Source: a bacterium
GTDB lineage: Bacteria > Patescibacteriota > Saccharimonadia > Saccharimonadales > UBA4665
Assembly: GCA_021848145.1 (NCBI GenBank)
Contig: JAJZMX010000004.1
Coordinates: 248,001-312,000 of the forward strand
Direction: 5' to 3'
DNA length: 64,000 nt
Positions 32,495-41,818 of the stretch are shown here, in pieces. The translations under genes were made by a program, and so were the position numbers. Numbering within the stretch: position 1 is the stretch's first letter; every line of letters starts with the position of its first letter. Under the pieces are notes generated by a model. It did no database searches. It saw only the letters and a program-made list of their open reading frames with translations, and had not been told where the DNA came from.

Positions 32495-33033
32495 TATTTT
32501 TCCTTCCCACTTTTACCGCTCTTACGGATTATATATTCGTTCTCGTATTTTATGCCTTTACCTTTGTATGGCTCTGGTTTTCTGAGTTCCCTAATATCGC
32601 TAGCTACCTGCCCTACTTGTTGTTTATCCATGCCGGATATTGTGATAGTGTTTTGCTCAACTAGAGCGCTAATCCCCTGAGGAAGTTTAAATGTTATCTC
32701 GTGTGAAAAACCTAGAGATAGTTTAAGATCGGTTCCTTGTTGGGTTACCCTATAACCAACTCCATTTATTTCAAGTTTTTTAGAGAAGCCATTGCTTACT
32801 CCCTCAACCATGTTATTAATTAATGATCGCATTAATCCATGGTTAGCTCTGTTAATTGCGTCATCATTAATTCTTGTAACGCTAATACTATCGTTTTCTT
32901 GACTTATATTAACCCCATTAAGTATAGGCTGACTAAGTTCGCCTTTAGATCCATTGACGGTTATTACACCCTCGTTAATACTTACGTTAACGCCCGATGG
33001 TATAGCTATGGGTTGTTTACCTACACGACTCAT
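32494..33033 (-). CDS. rplF: Ribosomal protein L6
   Basis: 50S protein L6, 179 residues, near the sarcin-ricin loop. It starts SRVGKQPIAIPSGVNVSI and has the C-terminal repeat LRKPEPYKGKGIKYENEYIIRKSGKSGK. Two bases separate it from rpsH. Confidence 0.97.
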   Translation of the reverse strand: MSRVGKQPIAIPSGVNVSINEGVITVNGSKGELSQPILNGVNISQENDSISVTRINDDAINRANHGLMRSLINNMVEGVSNGFSKKLEINGVGYRVTQQGTDLKLSLGFSHEITFKLPQGISALVEQNTITISGMDKQQVGQVASDIRELRKPEPYKGKGIKYENEYIIRKSGKSGKEK

Positions 33034-33035
33034 TT

Positions 33036-33437
33036 CTAATACACCTTACAGATTAATTCACCGCCAATTTTATTCTTTCGTGCTTCATCGCCACTCATGA
33101 TTCCTTTGGATGTCGAAACAATGACCACACCCCTTCCTCGCATAATAACAGGGATATCGTTAGCTTTGGCATAAGACCTTCGACCAGGCTTACTAACGCG
33201 CTGTATTTCAGTTATCCTGGCATTTCTACCTTCATCTGCAATTGTCAGTACTAACTTTTTGTCTTTTTCTTTACCATCTACTTTGATGCCATCTATGAAA
33301 TTAGTCTCTAAGAGTATTTTAGCTACAGATTCCTTGATTTTGGAGTAAGGTAAACTAATAATAGCTTGGTTAACTGCAATAGCATTACGGATTCTGGTTA
33401 GCATGTCTGCGATTGGATCGGTGGTTACTTGACTCAT
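33036..33437 (-). CDS. rpsH: Ribosomal protein S8
   Basis: 30S protein S8, 133 residues, a central-domain binder and in other bacteria the repressor of the spc operon. DPIADMLTRIRNAI at the start and GRGVVIVSTSKGIMSGDEARKNKIGGELICKVY at the end are diagnostic. Confidence 0.97.
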   Translation of the reverse strand: MSQVTTDPIADMLTRIRNAIAVNQAIISLPYSKIKESVAKILLETNFIDGIKVDGKEKDKKLVLTIADEGRNARITEIQRVSKPGRRSYAKANDIPVIMRGRGVVIVSTSKGIMSGDEARKNKIGGELICKVY

Positions 33438-33444
33438 ATTATCC

Positions 33445-33714
33445 TTACCAACTTGATTTAGTTACGCCTGGTATTTCGCCCTTACTGGCGTGGTCTCTGA
33501 AACTAATACGGCTTAAACCGAATTGACGCATATATCCTCGGGGGCGGTGTGTTTCTACGCAACGGTTCTTCCATCTAGTAGGTGAACTGTTGCGAGGAAG
33601 TTTAGCTAGACCTTCATAATCACCAAGTTCTTTAAGCTCAGCTCTTTTAGCAGCGTATTGCTGGATCATCGCCTTTCTCTTTTCGTCCCTGGCTACAATT
33701 GATTTCTTAGCCAT
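33445..33714 (-). CDS. rpsN: Ribosomal protein S14, cysteine-free long type
   Basis: 30S protein S14, 89 residues. This is the long type without the CxxC-CxxC zinc ribbon. [48 protein letters not shown] is typical. Confidence 0.97.
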   Translation of the reverse strand: MAKKSIVARDEKRKAMIQQYAAKRAELKELGDYEGLAKLPRNSSPTRWKNRCVETHRPRGYMRQFGLSRISFRDHASKGEIPGVTKSSW

Positions 33715-34295
33715 TACTTATTCTCCTTAGCGAAGGGCATACCAAACTTCTCAAGCAATGCTCGCCCGTGTGATGGTTCCTCCGCTTTAATTACAAAAAT
33801 TACTTGCAGTCCATGAGCCGGTGAAGTCTCTTCAAAACTTAATTCCGGAAAGACTGATTGATCTGTTAATCCTATCGCATAGTTACCTTGTTTGTCAAAG
33901 GCGTTAACACTTAAACCGTGGAAATCTCGTAACCTTGGCAAAACTATATTTACCAGACGATCCATGAATTCATACATTTTGTCGCCACGTAAGGTAACTT
34001 TTAGGCCTATTTTATTGCCTTCACGTAATTTAAATGTAGCTATAGATTTTTTAGCAAATGTATCTACTGGCTGTTGGCCAGTAATTTTACGTAAGGTGTT
34101 CGCTGCAGTTTCCATTAGGCGATTGTCATCTTTGCCCTTACCTAAACCGCAGTTAATTACAATTTTTTCTAGTTTTGGTGCTTGATTAATATTTCCGAGT
34201 TTTAGATCTGATTTAAGTTCATTTCTATACTTGTTCTTATATTCAATACTAAGTCTCGGGCTATATTTAGTGGCAGCTTTGGTCTTCGTAGCCAT
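33714..34295 (-). CDS. rplE: Ribosomal protein L5
   Basis: 50S protein L5, 193 residues, binding 5S rRNA and contacting S13. [43 protein letters not shown] and [12 protein letters not shown] are typical. It overlaps rplX and rpsN by one base each. Confidence 0.97.
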   Translation of the reverse strand: MATKTKAATKYSPRLSIEYKNKYRNELKSDLKLGNINQAPKLEKIVINCGLGKGKDDNRLMETAANTLRKITGQQPVDTFAKKSIATFKLREGNKIGLKVTLRGDKMYEFMDRLVNIVLPRLRDFHGLSVNAFDKQGNYAIGLTDQSVFPELSFEETSPAHGLQVIFVIKAEEPSHGRALLEKFGMPFAKENK

Positions 34296-34624
34296 TATTT
34301 TATCTCCTTAGAGCTAGCCACATACTCACGAATTTTAGTACCGTTTGTTACCTTGTAGCGTATTCTACTAGCTTTTTTAAGTGTTGGTTCGTAGATTCCA
34401 ACTTTTGAAACGCTTATCGGTTTAGTAACTTCAATAATCCCACCTTGAGGGTATTCTTTGTTCGGCTTAGTATGCTTTTTAACTACATTGATTCCTTCAA
34501 CACTAACGCAGTTAATAGAAGGATGAGTACTAATAACCTTACCGGTCTTGCCTTTGTACTTACCGCTTCTTACTATCACAGTATCGCCCTTTTTAATTCT
34601 GATCTTGTATCTCTTGTCAGTCAT
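34295..34624 (-). CDS. rplX: Ribosomal protein L24
   Basis: 50S assembly initiator L24, 109 residues. The KOW motif IKKGDTVIVRSGKYKGKTGKVISTHP and GGIIEVTKPISVSKV are diagnostic. It is two bases after rplN. Confidence 0.97.
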   Translation of the reverse strand: MTDKRYKIRIKKGDTVIVRSGKYKGKTGKVISTHPSINCVSVEGINVVKKHTKPNKEYPQGGIIEVTKPISVSKVGIYEPTLKKASRIRYKVTNGTKIREYVASSKEIK

Positions 34625-34626
34625 AT

Positions 34627-34995
34627 TTATAACACCTCCGGAGCAAGGCTAATGATTCTTGAGTAACCCATTTCTCGAAGTTCTCTAGGTACTGGTCCGA
34701 ATATACGCGTTGCGCGCGGTGTCTTATCTTCGCCAATTATTACTGCTGCGTTGTCGTCAAATTTAATAGTAGAACCATCTTTTCTTCTAATTTGGTCTGT
34801 GGTTCGTACTACTACTGCTCTTATTACACTTTTTTTCTTTACGTTACCATTTGGGCTAGCATCTTTTACAGTTGCCACAATGACGTCACCAACCCTGGCA
34901 TAGCGTCTTCTTGACCCACCTAGAACACGGATACACAAGATTTCTTTTGCACCACTGTTGTCTGTAACAACCAATCTGCTTTCTTGTTGAATCAT
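34627..34995 (-). CDS. rplN: Ribosomal protein L14
   Basis: 50S protein L14, 122 residues. [44 protein letters not shown] and [23 protein letters not shown] are typical. Overlaps rpsQ by 4 bases. Confidence 0.97.
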   Translation of the reverse strand: MIQQESRLVVTDNSGAKEILCIRVLGGSRRRYARVGDVIVATVKDASPNGNVKKKSVIRAVVVRTTDQIRRKDGSTIKFDDNAAVIIGEDKTPRATRIFGPVPRELREMGYSRIISLAPEVL

Positions 34996-35324
34996 GAAGC
35001 ATCCTCCTCGACAGGCGCTTTATCTTCAGATTTTTGCTTTGTCGTTTCCTTAACCTTAATTACGTCAAGAGCTTCTTCTCTTAGTTCTGCGCGTTCAATA
35101 ATCTTATTAAGTATAAAGTGTTTTTTGGCACTAATTGGCTTAGATTCTATTATTTCAACTTTATCGCCAACACTGGCTTTATTCTTATCGTCATGCGCCA
35201 TGTATTTCTTTGTATAGCTATATTGTTTCCTATATAAAGGATGAGTTTTGCGTGTTTCGACTTTAACTACAATGGTCTTGTTATTAGCAGAAGAGCTAAC
35301 AGTACCAATAATTGTTCTGGGCAT
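34992..35324 (-). CDS. rpsQ: Ribosomal protein S17
   Basis: 30S protein S17. The OB-fold core ([64 protein letters not shown]) is normal. A charged tail of about 25 residues makes it 110 long against about 85. Overlaps rpmC by one base. Confidence 0.97.
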   Translation of the reverse strand: MPRTIIGTVSSSANNKTIVVKVETRKTHPLYRKQYSYTKKYMAHDDKNKASVGDKVEIIESKPISAKKHFILNKIIERAELREEALDVIKVKETTKQKSEDKAPVEEDAS

Positions 35325-35524
35325 TATATCTTCTCCTTAGCTAATTGCTCACTAAGTACGGTCAGAACGCGTGCTAAATCTTTACGTTTATGTCTCACTA
35401 AACGTACATTAGAACTTTCCCCTAGTACTTTTTGCTTTTTTAACTCAACTATCTCATCTCTTAATTTACTGCTTTCTTTGGTCAGTTCGTCGGTAGACAA
35501 TTTTCGAATTTCAATAATTTTCAT
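35324..35524 (-). CDS. rpmC: Ribosomal protein L29
   Basis: 50S protein L29, 66 residues, near the exit tunnel. Two helices with [25 protein letters not shown] and [20 protein letters not shown]. It sits between rplP and rpsQ as usual. Confidence 0.96.
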   Translation of the reverse strand: MKIIEIRKLSTDELTKESSKLRDEIVELKKQKVLGESSNVRLVRHKRKDLARVLTVLSEQLAKEKI

Positions 35525-35526
35525 CG

Positions 35527-35940
35527 CTATGACTCCTCTCTAACCAAAAACCTTGTCTTAACTGGAAGCTTGTGTGCCGCTAAGCGCATTGCTTCTCTAG
35601 CAGTTTCTTCACTTACGCCCTGCATTTCGAACAGAATTGTTCCTGGCTTAACTTTAGCTACAAAAAATTCAGGGCTTCCTTTACCGCTACCCATCTTTAC
35701 ATCCTGAGGCTTACGAGTCACGGGTGTGTGCGGGAATATCCTTATCCAAATCTTACCGCCTCGCTTAATGTATCGTGTCATTGCTTGGCGTGAGGCTTCA
35801 ATTTGCCTTGAAGTCAGTCTTTCATGACCTCTTGATTGCAAAGCAAAGTCACCATAAGCAATAGTATTGCCGCTGCTAGCAACTCCAGTAATTCGCCCTT
35901 TTCGAACTTTTCGGTACTTTGTACGTGATGGAATAAGCAT
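35527..35940 (-). CDS. rplP: Ribosomal protein L16
   Basis: 50S protein L16, 137 residues, at the A site and peptidyl transferase side. [19 protein letters not shown] and [42 protein letters not shown] are diagnostic. Confidence 0.97.
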   Translation of the reverse strand: MLIPSRTKYRKVRKGRITGVASSGNTIAYGDFALQSRGHERLTSRQIEASRQAMTRYIKRGGKIWIRIFPHTPVTRKPQDVKMGSGKGSPEFFVAKVKPGTILFEMQGVSEETAREAMRLAAHKLPVKTRFLVREES

Positions 35941-36570
35941 CTAAAGCACCTCTCCCTTATATATCCAGACTTTAACCCCAATGATTCCAGCGTTCGTATG
36001 TGCCGGTACGAATGCATAATCTATGTCAGCCCTTAAAGTGTGCAGAGGAACAGATCCGGCAACTTCTTTTTCCCTACGGCTCATCTCGGCGCCATTTAAC
36101 CGACCGGAGACTTCGATACGAACACCCTTAGCTCCGGCGCGCATCGTAGCTGCACTAGCACTCTTTATTGCTCTTCTGAAGCTCATTCTTCGTTCAAGCT
36201 GGTGTGCTATGTTTTCGGCTACTAATTTAGCATATAGCTCTGGCTTTTTAACTTCTTCAATATTGACTCTGGTTGGTGTTGAATAAATCTTTTCGATAGC
36301 GTCTTTAAGTTCTTGTGCTCCGGTACCACCTCGGCCTATAACTACACCAGCTTTCGCAGTATGTATAGTAACAGTAACTAAATTAGCTGTACGGCTAATC
36401 TCTACTCGGTTAATTGCTGCGCGGCTTCCTAGATTCTTTTGTATAAGGCTTCGGACCTTTAAATCGTCCTCTAGATAATTTGCATAAGATCTTTTACCAG
36501 CAAACCAGCGACTGGACCAGTCTTTATTGACTTGTAGTCGCATACTAATTGGATTGACTTTCTGTCCCAT
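35941..36570 (-). CDS. rpsC: Ribosomal protein S3
   Basis: 30S protein S3, 209 residues, lining the mRNA entry. MGQKVNPISMRL, the KH loop VVIGRGGTGAQELKDAI and the C-terminal KGVRIEVSGRLNGAEMSRREKEVAGSVPLHTLRADIDYAF are typical. Overlaps rplV by one base. Confidence 0.97.
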   Translation of the reverse strand: MGQKVNPISMRLQVNKDWSSRWFAGKRSYANYLEDDLKVRSLIQKNLGSRAAINRVEISRTANLVTVTIHTAKAGVVIGRGGTGAQELKDAIEKIYSTPTRVNIEEVKKPELYAKLVAENIAHQLERRMSFRRAIKSASAATMRAGAKGVRIEVSGRLNGAEMSRREKEVAGSVPLHTLRADIDYAFVPAHTNAGIIGVKVWIYKGEVL

Positions 36571-37010
36571 TATGACTTCTCCTTTGCTGGCTTATTTTTA
36601 GTATCAGCATCTTTTATCTTCACCGAACTAGTATTAGCTTTAGCTGCAGGTTTGCTTGGGGTTGGCTTAGCTTGCCGCTTTTCACCGTCAACAACAACTT
36701 TAATGTGGGATGACTTCTTTTCGTAAGGCTGAGCCGTACCTCTCCATGCGGCCCTATAACGTTTCAATCTAGGTCCTGGAGTAACACTAATTTCTATAAT
36801 TCTTAAACTAGCCGGTTTGTAGCCGTGGTTATAATCAGCATTAGCTCTGGCACTTTGGATTACTTTTTTAACCGCAATAGCACTTCGTCTTGGTGTGTGC
36901 TCCAAAATAGTTAAAGCCTCATCTACGCTCCTGCCTCTTACTAATGAAGCCACTACAGCTACTTTGCGAGGGCTTTGTTTTACACCTTTAGCGATTGCGT
37001 GAACTGACAT
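36570..37010 (-). CDS. rplV: Ribosomal protein L22
   Basis: 50S protein L22, lining the exit tunnel. AIAKGVKQSPRKVAVVASLVRGRSVDEALTILEHTPRRSA is typical. A Lys/Ala/Pro-rich tail of about 35 residues makes it 146 long. Confidence 0.97.
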   Translation of the reverse strand: MSVHAIAKGVKQSPRKVAVVASLVRGRSVDEALTILEHTPRRSAIAVKKVIQSARANADYNHGYKPASLRIIEISVTPGPRLKRYRAAWRGTAQPYEKKSSHIKVVVDGEKRQAKPTPSKPAAKANTSSVKIKDADTKNKPAKEKS

Positions 37011-37015
37011 ATACT

Positions 37016-37291
37016 TTACCTCGAGGCCTTTGCTAATTTACCGCCATGACTTCGGAACTTCCTTGTAGGCGCAAACTCGCCAAGTTTATGACCAACCATA
37101 TTCTCTGTAATAAAAACTGGTACATGAACTTTACCGTTATGTACGGCTATAGTCCGGCCTACAAACTCAGGGGCTATTGTGCTAGACCTAGCCCAAGTTT
37201 TAATAATGGTGCGGTCTTCGGACCCTAATGCTGCAACTTTCTTAGCTAGTTTGTAGTCGATATATGGTCCTTTTTTCAGTGAACGGCTCAT
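37016..37291 (-). CDS. rpsS: Ribosomal protein S19
   Basis: 30S head protein S19, 91 residues. [18 protein letters not shown] and [34 protein letters not shown] are diagnostic. Lies 3 bases after rplB. Confidence 0.97.
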   Translation of the reverse strand: MSRSLKKGPYIDYKLAKKVAALGSEDRTIIKTWARSSTIAPEFVGRTIAVHNGKVHVPVFITENMVGHKLGEFAPTRKFRSHGGKLAKASR

Positions 37292-37294
37292 CTA

Positions 37295-38131
37295 TTATCT
37301 CCTCTTACTCGCATGGCGACTTCTAGCTATATACTTATCTGTTGACTTGTTGTGCCTTGTTTTGTAGCCAAGTGTCTTTTGACCCCAAGGCGTACGAGGC
37401 GCTTTTGCCATTCGGTGTCGGCCACCATCACCACCTCCATGTGGATGGTCAGCGGCGTTCATTACTACACCTCGAACTGTAGGCCTCTTTCCCTTATGTC
37501 GGTTTCTTCCAGCTTTACCAATTGAAACGTTTTGATGCTGTTCATTTCCAATGACACCTAAGCTTGCACTACAATCAACTCTTAAAATCCTGACTTCACC
37601 GCTCGGTAAACGTACCTGAGCATTAGTTTCATCTTTTGCTACAAGTTGAGCACTCGTTCCAGCACCACGCACTAATTGAGCGCCTTTTCCGGGAATTAAT
37701 TCAACTGCATGTATTACACTTCCTACGGGTATGCTTTTCAGCGGTAAACGATTACCACTATTTATAGCAGCATCGCTACCATTTTGAATTTTTTGGCCTT
37801 GTCGCATTCCTTGAGCTGCTAACACATATCTGTATCGACCGTCGTCACCCTTTATTCTGGCTATTCTTGAACTTCGGTTAGGGTCGTATTCAATATGTTC
37901 TATAGTGCCTGAAAATCCTTCCGGAAGACTAAAACTTATGTTTCTGTAAAGTCGACGTGCGCCACCGCCTTTATGCCTAGTGGTAATCCTTCCTTGGTTA
38001 TTACGACCTTGATTTCGTTTAATGTTTTGGGAAAGAGAACGAACTGGCTTTTTAGTTGTTATTGAAGAGTTATCCTGACTCATCATCCCACGTCGGCCAC
38101 TGCTAGTTGGTTTATATATTTCTATCGCCAT
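37295..38131 (-). CDS. rplB: Ribosomal protein L2
   Basis: 50S protein L2, 278 residues, needed for subunit joining and peptidyl transfer. KGGGARRLYRNISF, RVDCSASLGVIGNEQHQNVSIGKAGRNRHKGKRPTVRGVVMNAADHPHGGGDGG is the strongly conserved part, including the essential His of the HPHGGG motif. Confidence 0.98.
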   Translation of the reverse strand: MAIEIYKPTSSGRRGMMSQDNSSITTKKPVRSLSQNIKRNQGRNNQGRITTRHKGGGARRLYRNISFSLPEGFSGTIEHIEYDPNRSSRIARIKGDDGRYRYVLAAQGMRQGQKIQNGSDAAINSGNRLPLKSIPVGSVIHAVELIPGKGAQLVRGAGTSAQLVAKDETNAQVRLPSGEVRILRVDCSASLGVIGNEQHQNVSIGKAGRNRHKGKRPTVRGVVMNAADHPHGGGDGGRHRMAKAPRTPWGQKTLGYKTRHNKSTDKYIARSRHASKRR

Positions 38132-38133
38132 AA

Positions 38134-38556
38134 TTATTTCTCCGAGTCCTCTTTATTAGACTTGCGGCTACGACGGTTACCTTTTTCGCTCTTAGCAGCT
38201 TCTTTCTCTTGCTGCTTAGCGTACTCAGCTTGAATTTTCTCAGCCCTTTCCTCTTCTTCTTCAACAGCTTCAAAGAAAGGTAAAGTCTGGCCATCGCTTA
38301 GTGTTAGGTATGCTTTCTTAAAGTCTGAATTACGACCTGGAGATACACGCCTCCCGCCTTTAGATATAGTCCTTTTAGATTTACCCTTTACCTTGACAAC
38401 ATTGACATTTGACACTTTTACGTCAAACCTTGATTCAACGTTACGTTTAATTTCCTGTTTTGTAGAATTGATCGGGACATCGACAACGTAAACACCCGTT
38501 TCGCTTAAGGTGTATGTCTTCTCGCTTAATCTAGGTTTAAATTCCATAGGATGCAT
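38134..38556 (-). CDS. rplW: Ribosomal protein L23 with acidic/basic tail
   Basis: 50S protein L23, at the tunnel exit where trigger factor and SRP dock. The core (RLSEKTYTLSETGVYVVDVPINSTKQEIKRNVESRFDVKVSNVNVVKVKGKSKR) is normal. Residues 95-140 form a Glu/Lys-rich, probably helical tail not found in standard L23 (about 95-100 residues). Confidence 0.95.
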   Translation of the reverse strand: MHPMEFKPRLSEKTYTLSETGVYVVDVPINSTKQEIKRNVESRFDVKVSNVNVVKVKGKSKRTISKGGRRVSPGRNSDFKKAYLTLSDGQTLPFFEAVEEEEERAEKIQAEYAKQQEKEAAKSEKGNRRSRKSNKEDSEK

Positions 38557-38558
38557 GA

Positions 38559-39212
38559 TTAACCTTTATCGCCCTTAGGGGTTACTTTTAGCCAATTCTC
38601 AACTATAGCTAAAGCCGGTTTAGTAAAAACTAGGCTATCACAATCCATGAGTCGAGCAATATTTAAGTATTGGGCTTGTACTACTTTAACATCGCTTAAA
38701 TTATTACTTGCTTTAAGTAGCTCTGTGCTAGGATTATCGCTTACTACTAAAGTATATCCAGTCGTGCCGATTTTATTTAACAGTTTGTTTAATTCAGCAG
38801 TCTTAGGAGCTTTTAATGAGAAATCTTCAATAACACTAATAGCATTTTCGGAATTTAATGCGGAAAGAGCATGTCTGATTGCCACTTTCTTTGATTTGGC
38901 ATTAATCTTATGTGAATAGTTTTCATTTCCTGTAGGTCCGAAAACTATACCGCCTCCTCTCCATAAAGGATTTCTCCTTGATCCAACTCTAGCGCGTCCA
39001 GTTCCCTTTTGGCGCCATGGCTTCCGTCCACCACCTCTAACTAATCCTCTTGTTTTAGTGTTTGCAAGGTTCGCCCTGCCATTCGCCTGATAGGCATCAT
39101 ATGCTTGATGAAGTAGTTTATGATTAATATCCTTAATAGAGAATATTTTGGGATCGAGTTTAGCTTCGGCAGCAGCTTTAGCTCCGGTTTTAGTAAAGGT
39201 TGTAGTTGGCAT
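38559..39212 (-). CDS. rplD: Ribosomal protein L4
   Basis: 50S protein L4, 217 residues, in the tunnel wall. NTKTRGLVRGGGRKPWRQKGTGRARVGSRRNPLWRGGGIVFGP is diagnostic. In other bacteria L4 represses the S10 operon. Overlaps rplC by one base. Confidence 0.97.
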   Translation of the reverse strand: MPTTTFTKTGAKAAAEAKLDPKIFSIKDINHKLLHQAYDAYQANGRANLANTKTRGLVRGGGRKPWRQKGTGRARVGSRRNPLWRGGGIVFGPTGNENYSHKINAKSKKVAIRHALSALNSENAISVIEDFSLKAPKTAELNKLLNKIGTTGYTLVVSDNPSTELLKASNNLSDVKVVQAQYLNIARLMDCDSLVFTKPALAIVENWLKVTPKGDKG

Positions 39213-39829
39213 TAACTTATCTCCTTCACTATGACCATGCCCTTTTTAGGACCAGGTACAGACCCTATAACTCCTATAGTGTTAGTATCGTTATCTATTA
39301 GTGCCACTTTTAGGCCTCTAGTAGTTACTTGAGTATGACCCATTTGTCCTGCCATCTTTTTGCCCTTAAATATATGTTGAGGGTACATTGATCCAATTGA
39401 GCCAACACGTCTGTAACTACGTCCACCGTGTGTTTTCCTACCTCTATGGAAGTTGTGTCTCTTGATTGTTCCGGCCCATCCTTTACCCTTAGAAGTCCCA
39501 GTGACAGATACTATATCTCCAACACTGAAAACGTCGGCGTTGATTTTACTGCCGACGTCTAAGTTAGATTCTTCTGAACCACCTCTAATACGAAACTCCT
39601 TAATAATTGCTGGGCTAGTTTTACTATCTTTTAATATTCCAGCAACTGGCTTTGAGATATGCTTTGCATACTCTGCGCCAATCATGATTGCTTTATACCC
39701 ATCAATTTCGTCGGTTCTCTTACCTATAACAACGTTATTATTTACACTCAGTAGAGTAACTGGCGTAACTTTACCGTCATCATTAATGATTGACGTCATT
39801 CCTAATTTCCGGGTAATTAATGCTTTCAT
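39212..39829 (-). CDS. rplC: Ribosomal protein L3
   Basis: 50S assembly initiator L3, 205 residues. MKALITRKLGMTSIINDDGKVTPVTLLSV and KGKGWAGTIKRHNFHRGRKTHGGRSYRRVGSIGSMYPQHIFKGKKMAGQMG are diagnostic. It is separated from rpsJ by 252 bases, and a TATAAT ends 4 bases before its ATG, so it may start its own leaderless transcript. Confidence 0.97.
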   Translation of the reverse strand: MKALITRKLGMTSIINDDGKVTPVTLLSVNNNVVIGKRTDEIDGYKAIMIGAEYAKHISKPVAGILKDSKTSPAIIKEFRIRGGSEESNLDVGSKINADVFSVGDIVSVTGTSKGKGWAGTIKRHNFHRGRKTHGGRSYRRVGSIGSMYPQHIFKGKKMAGQMGHTQVTTRGLKVALIDNDTNTIGVIGSVPGPKKGMVIVKEIS

Positions 39830-39833
39830 AAAA

Positions 39834-39839
39834 ATTATA
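39834..39839 (-). promoter_or_regulatory. -10 box directly before rplC
   Basis: TATAAT on the minus strand, 4 bases from ATG 39829. The -35 is weak. If used, transcription would start at or within the first codon. Confidence 0.45.
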
Positions 39840-39985
39840 TAGACCTATTTTTAGTCTTACTGACTATTTGTAACTTAACCATTAAGTATTGCTTATACTA
39901 AAATGCTTGGTTGTGGCCGGTATCCCAATATTTATTTAAGACCTGACCTAACCACCAAGTATTCCCTAGTGAAAGATACCGTAAT

Positions 39986-40014
39986 AGATTAGCAATTTAA
40001 GGTTAAAGTGTCAA
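39986..40014 (-). promoter_or_regulatory. Promoter in the rpsJ-rplC gap
   Basis: TTGACA, 17 bases, TAATCT on the minus strand; a perfect -35. It would give rplC a leader of about 150 bases containing a GC-richer stretch (39905-39975) that could fold. Confidence 0.6.
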
Positions 40015-40081
40015 TACGTTGATAATATTACTTCAATTATCATAACTTTTTATTTCTATATTTTGCTTAGCTTAGGTGTTA

Positions 40082-40408
40082 TTACATCTTAATTTCAACA
40101 TCGCAGCCCGCTGGTAAAGACAGATTCATTAAGCTGTCAATAGTTTTTGGGGTTGGATCAAAAACGTCTATAAGCCGCTTATGAACTCTCATCTCAAATT
40201 GTTCCCGACTCTTTTTATATACGTGAGGACTTTTTACAATAGTAAACGTAGACTTGCGCGTTGGTAATGGTATCGGCCCAGCTAACGTGGCACCAGTGCG
40301 TAGCGCAGTGTCTACGATCTGCTTTGCGGCCTGGTCAATGACCTTATGGTCATACGCTTTTAGCCTGATACGGATACGTTGCTTACTCTCTGTCTTTACT
40401 TCAGCCAT
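40082..40408 (-). CDS. rpsJ: Ribosomal protein S10 (NusE)
   Basis: 30S protein S10, also the NusG partner in antitermination. The 108 residues include [72 protein letters not shown]. It lies 35 bases after tuf and is separated from the rest of the S10 genes by a promoter-containing gap. Confidence 0.97.
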   Translation of the reverse strand: MAEVKTESKQRIRIRLKAYDHKVIDQAAKQIVDTALRTGATLAGPIPLPTRKSTFTIVKSPHVYKKSREQFEMRVHKRLIDVFDPTPKTIDSLMNLSLPAGCDVEIKM

Positions 40409-40443
40409 TATTTTAAAGTTCTGCTTGATTTAATTATATTTCT

Positions 40444-41625
40444 CTACTTAGCAATCTTAGTTACTACACCAGCACCGACTGTACGACCACCCTCACGAAT
40501 GGCAAATCTTAATCCTTGGTCCATAGCGATGGGGGCTAGTAACTTAACATTAAATGTAACAGTGTCTCCTGGCATCACCATTTCTTTATCTGCTGGAAGT
40601 TCTACTTCACCAGTTACATCCGTTGTCCTGAAATAAAATTGTGGCTTGTAGCCCTTAAAAAATGGAGTGTGCCGTCCGCCTTCTTCTTTTGTTAATATGT
40701 AGACTTCACTTTCAAACTCTGTGTGTGGTGTTATAGTTCCAGGCTTAGCAAGAACCTGCCCACGTTCGATGTCGTCGCGTTCAATTCCCCTTAGTAGAAT
40801 TCCAGCGTTGTCTCCGGCCCTACCTTCATCGAGAGATTTCTTGAATGCTTCAATGCCTGTTACGACAGATTTGCTAGTAGGCCGAATTCCGACTATTTCT
40901 ACTTCGTCGTTCATCTTAACTACGCCAGATTCAATCCTTCCTGTAGCGACTGTACCTCGACCTTTAATTGAGAATACGTCCTCAATTGGCATTAGGAATG
41001 GTTTGTCTAAATCGCGCACAGGCTCAGGTATGTAGTCATCCATCGCTTTAATAAGTTCCATGATTGCGTCTTCGTTATCTTTGTCGCCTTCAAGTGCTTT
41101 AGTTGCTGAGCCACGAATTATTGGGCAGTCACGATCAAAGTCGTATTTAGCAAGAAGGTCTCTAATTTCTTCTTCTACTAAATCAACTAGCTCTGGATCA
41201 GCCAAGTCCATCTTGTTCATGAATACTAAGATGCTAGGAACACCAACTTGTCGTGCTAATAGAACGTGTTCACGTGTTTGAGGCATAGGACCATCAGCAG
41301 CACTAACTACCAAGATAGCACCATCTATTTGAGCTGCACCCGTGATCATGTTCTTTACGTAGTCTGCGTGTCCAGGCATGTCGACGTGAGCATAGTGTCT
41401 AGTTTCGCTCTCATATTCCTGATGTGAGGTAGCAATTGTAATACCACGTGCTCTTTCTTCAGGTGCCTTGTCAATCTGGTCATAGGGTACGGGTTTATTT
41501 ACATCACTGGGTAGCCTTTTAGATAATACTGCAGTAATAGCAGCAGTTAGTGTCGTTTTTCCGTGGTCAACGTGACCCATGGTACCGACATTGATATGCG
41601 GCTTGCTTCTGTCAAATGTGGCCAT
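40444..41625 (-). CDS. tuf: Elongation factor Tu
   Basis: EF-Tu carries aminoacyl-tRNA to the ribosome. The 393 residues hold the P-loop GHVDHGKT, the effector [21 protein letters not shown], the NKMD guanine motif and domains 2 and 3. AAGGAG lies 10 bases before the ATG. It has a strong promoter of its own and is cut off from fusA by a plus-strand gene. Confidence 0.98.
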   Translation of the reverse strand: MATFDRSKPHINVGTMGHVDHGKTTLTAAITAVLSKRLPSDVNKPVPYDQIDKAPEERARGITIATSHQEYESETRHYAHVDMPGHADYVKNMITGAAQIDGAILVVSAADGPMPQTREHVLLARQVGVPSILVFMNKMDLADPELVDLVEEEIRDLLAKYDFDRDCPIIRGSATKALEGDKDNEDAIMELIKAMDDYIPEPVRDLDKPFLMPIEDVFSIKGRGTVATGRIESGVVKMNDEVEIVGIRPTSKSVVTGIEAFKKSLDEGRAGDNAGILLRGIERDDIERGQVLAKPGTITPHTEFESEVYILTKEEGGRHTPFFKGYKPQFYFRTTDVTGEVELPADKEMVMPGDTVTFNVKLLAPIAMDQGLRFAIREGGRTVGAGVVTKIAK

Positions 41626-41715
41626 CTTGTAAGTGCTCCTTTAGTCTTATCTGACTTTTAAGATTAATCTTTTAATACATAAAGCCTCAACGGCCCACGT
41701 ATTTTTACCGTGCAT

Positions 41716-41744
41716 AGTATAGAGAAAACCCTTATCTTTGTAAA
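41716..41744 (-). promoter_or_regulatory. Promoter of tuf-rpsJ
   Basis: TTTACA, exactly 17 bases, TATACT on the minus strand, with a leader of about 85 bases carrying a good Shine-Dalgarno. It lies back to back with the promoter of the plus-strand orphan gene. Confidence 0.7.
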
Positions 41745-41785
41745 GAGTCAGTGTTAACAATATATCTATTCACAAAATTACATGC

Positions 41786-41813
41786 TTGATTATAGCGTAG
41801 CGGAGCATAAAAT
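41786..41813 (+). promoter_or_regulatory. Promoter of the orphan gene between tuf and fusA
   Basis: TTGATT, 16 bases, TAAAAT, ending 5 bases before ATG 41819. A leaderless transcript is predicted; no Shine-Dalgarno is present. Confidence 0.55.
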
Positions 41814-41818
41814 TAGAT

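Noticed and set aside
38112-38294. 60-codon basic ORF overlapping the end of rplW
   Set aside because: A same-strand alternative frame inside the Lys/Glu-rich L23 tail, without a ribosome site.
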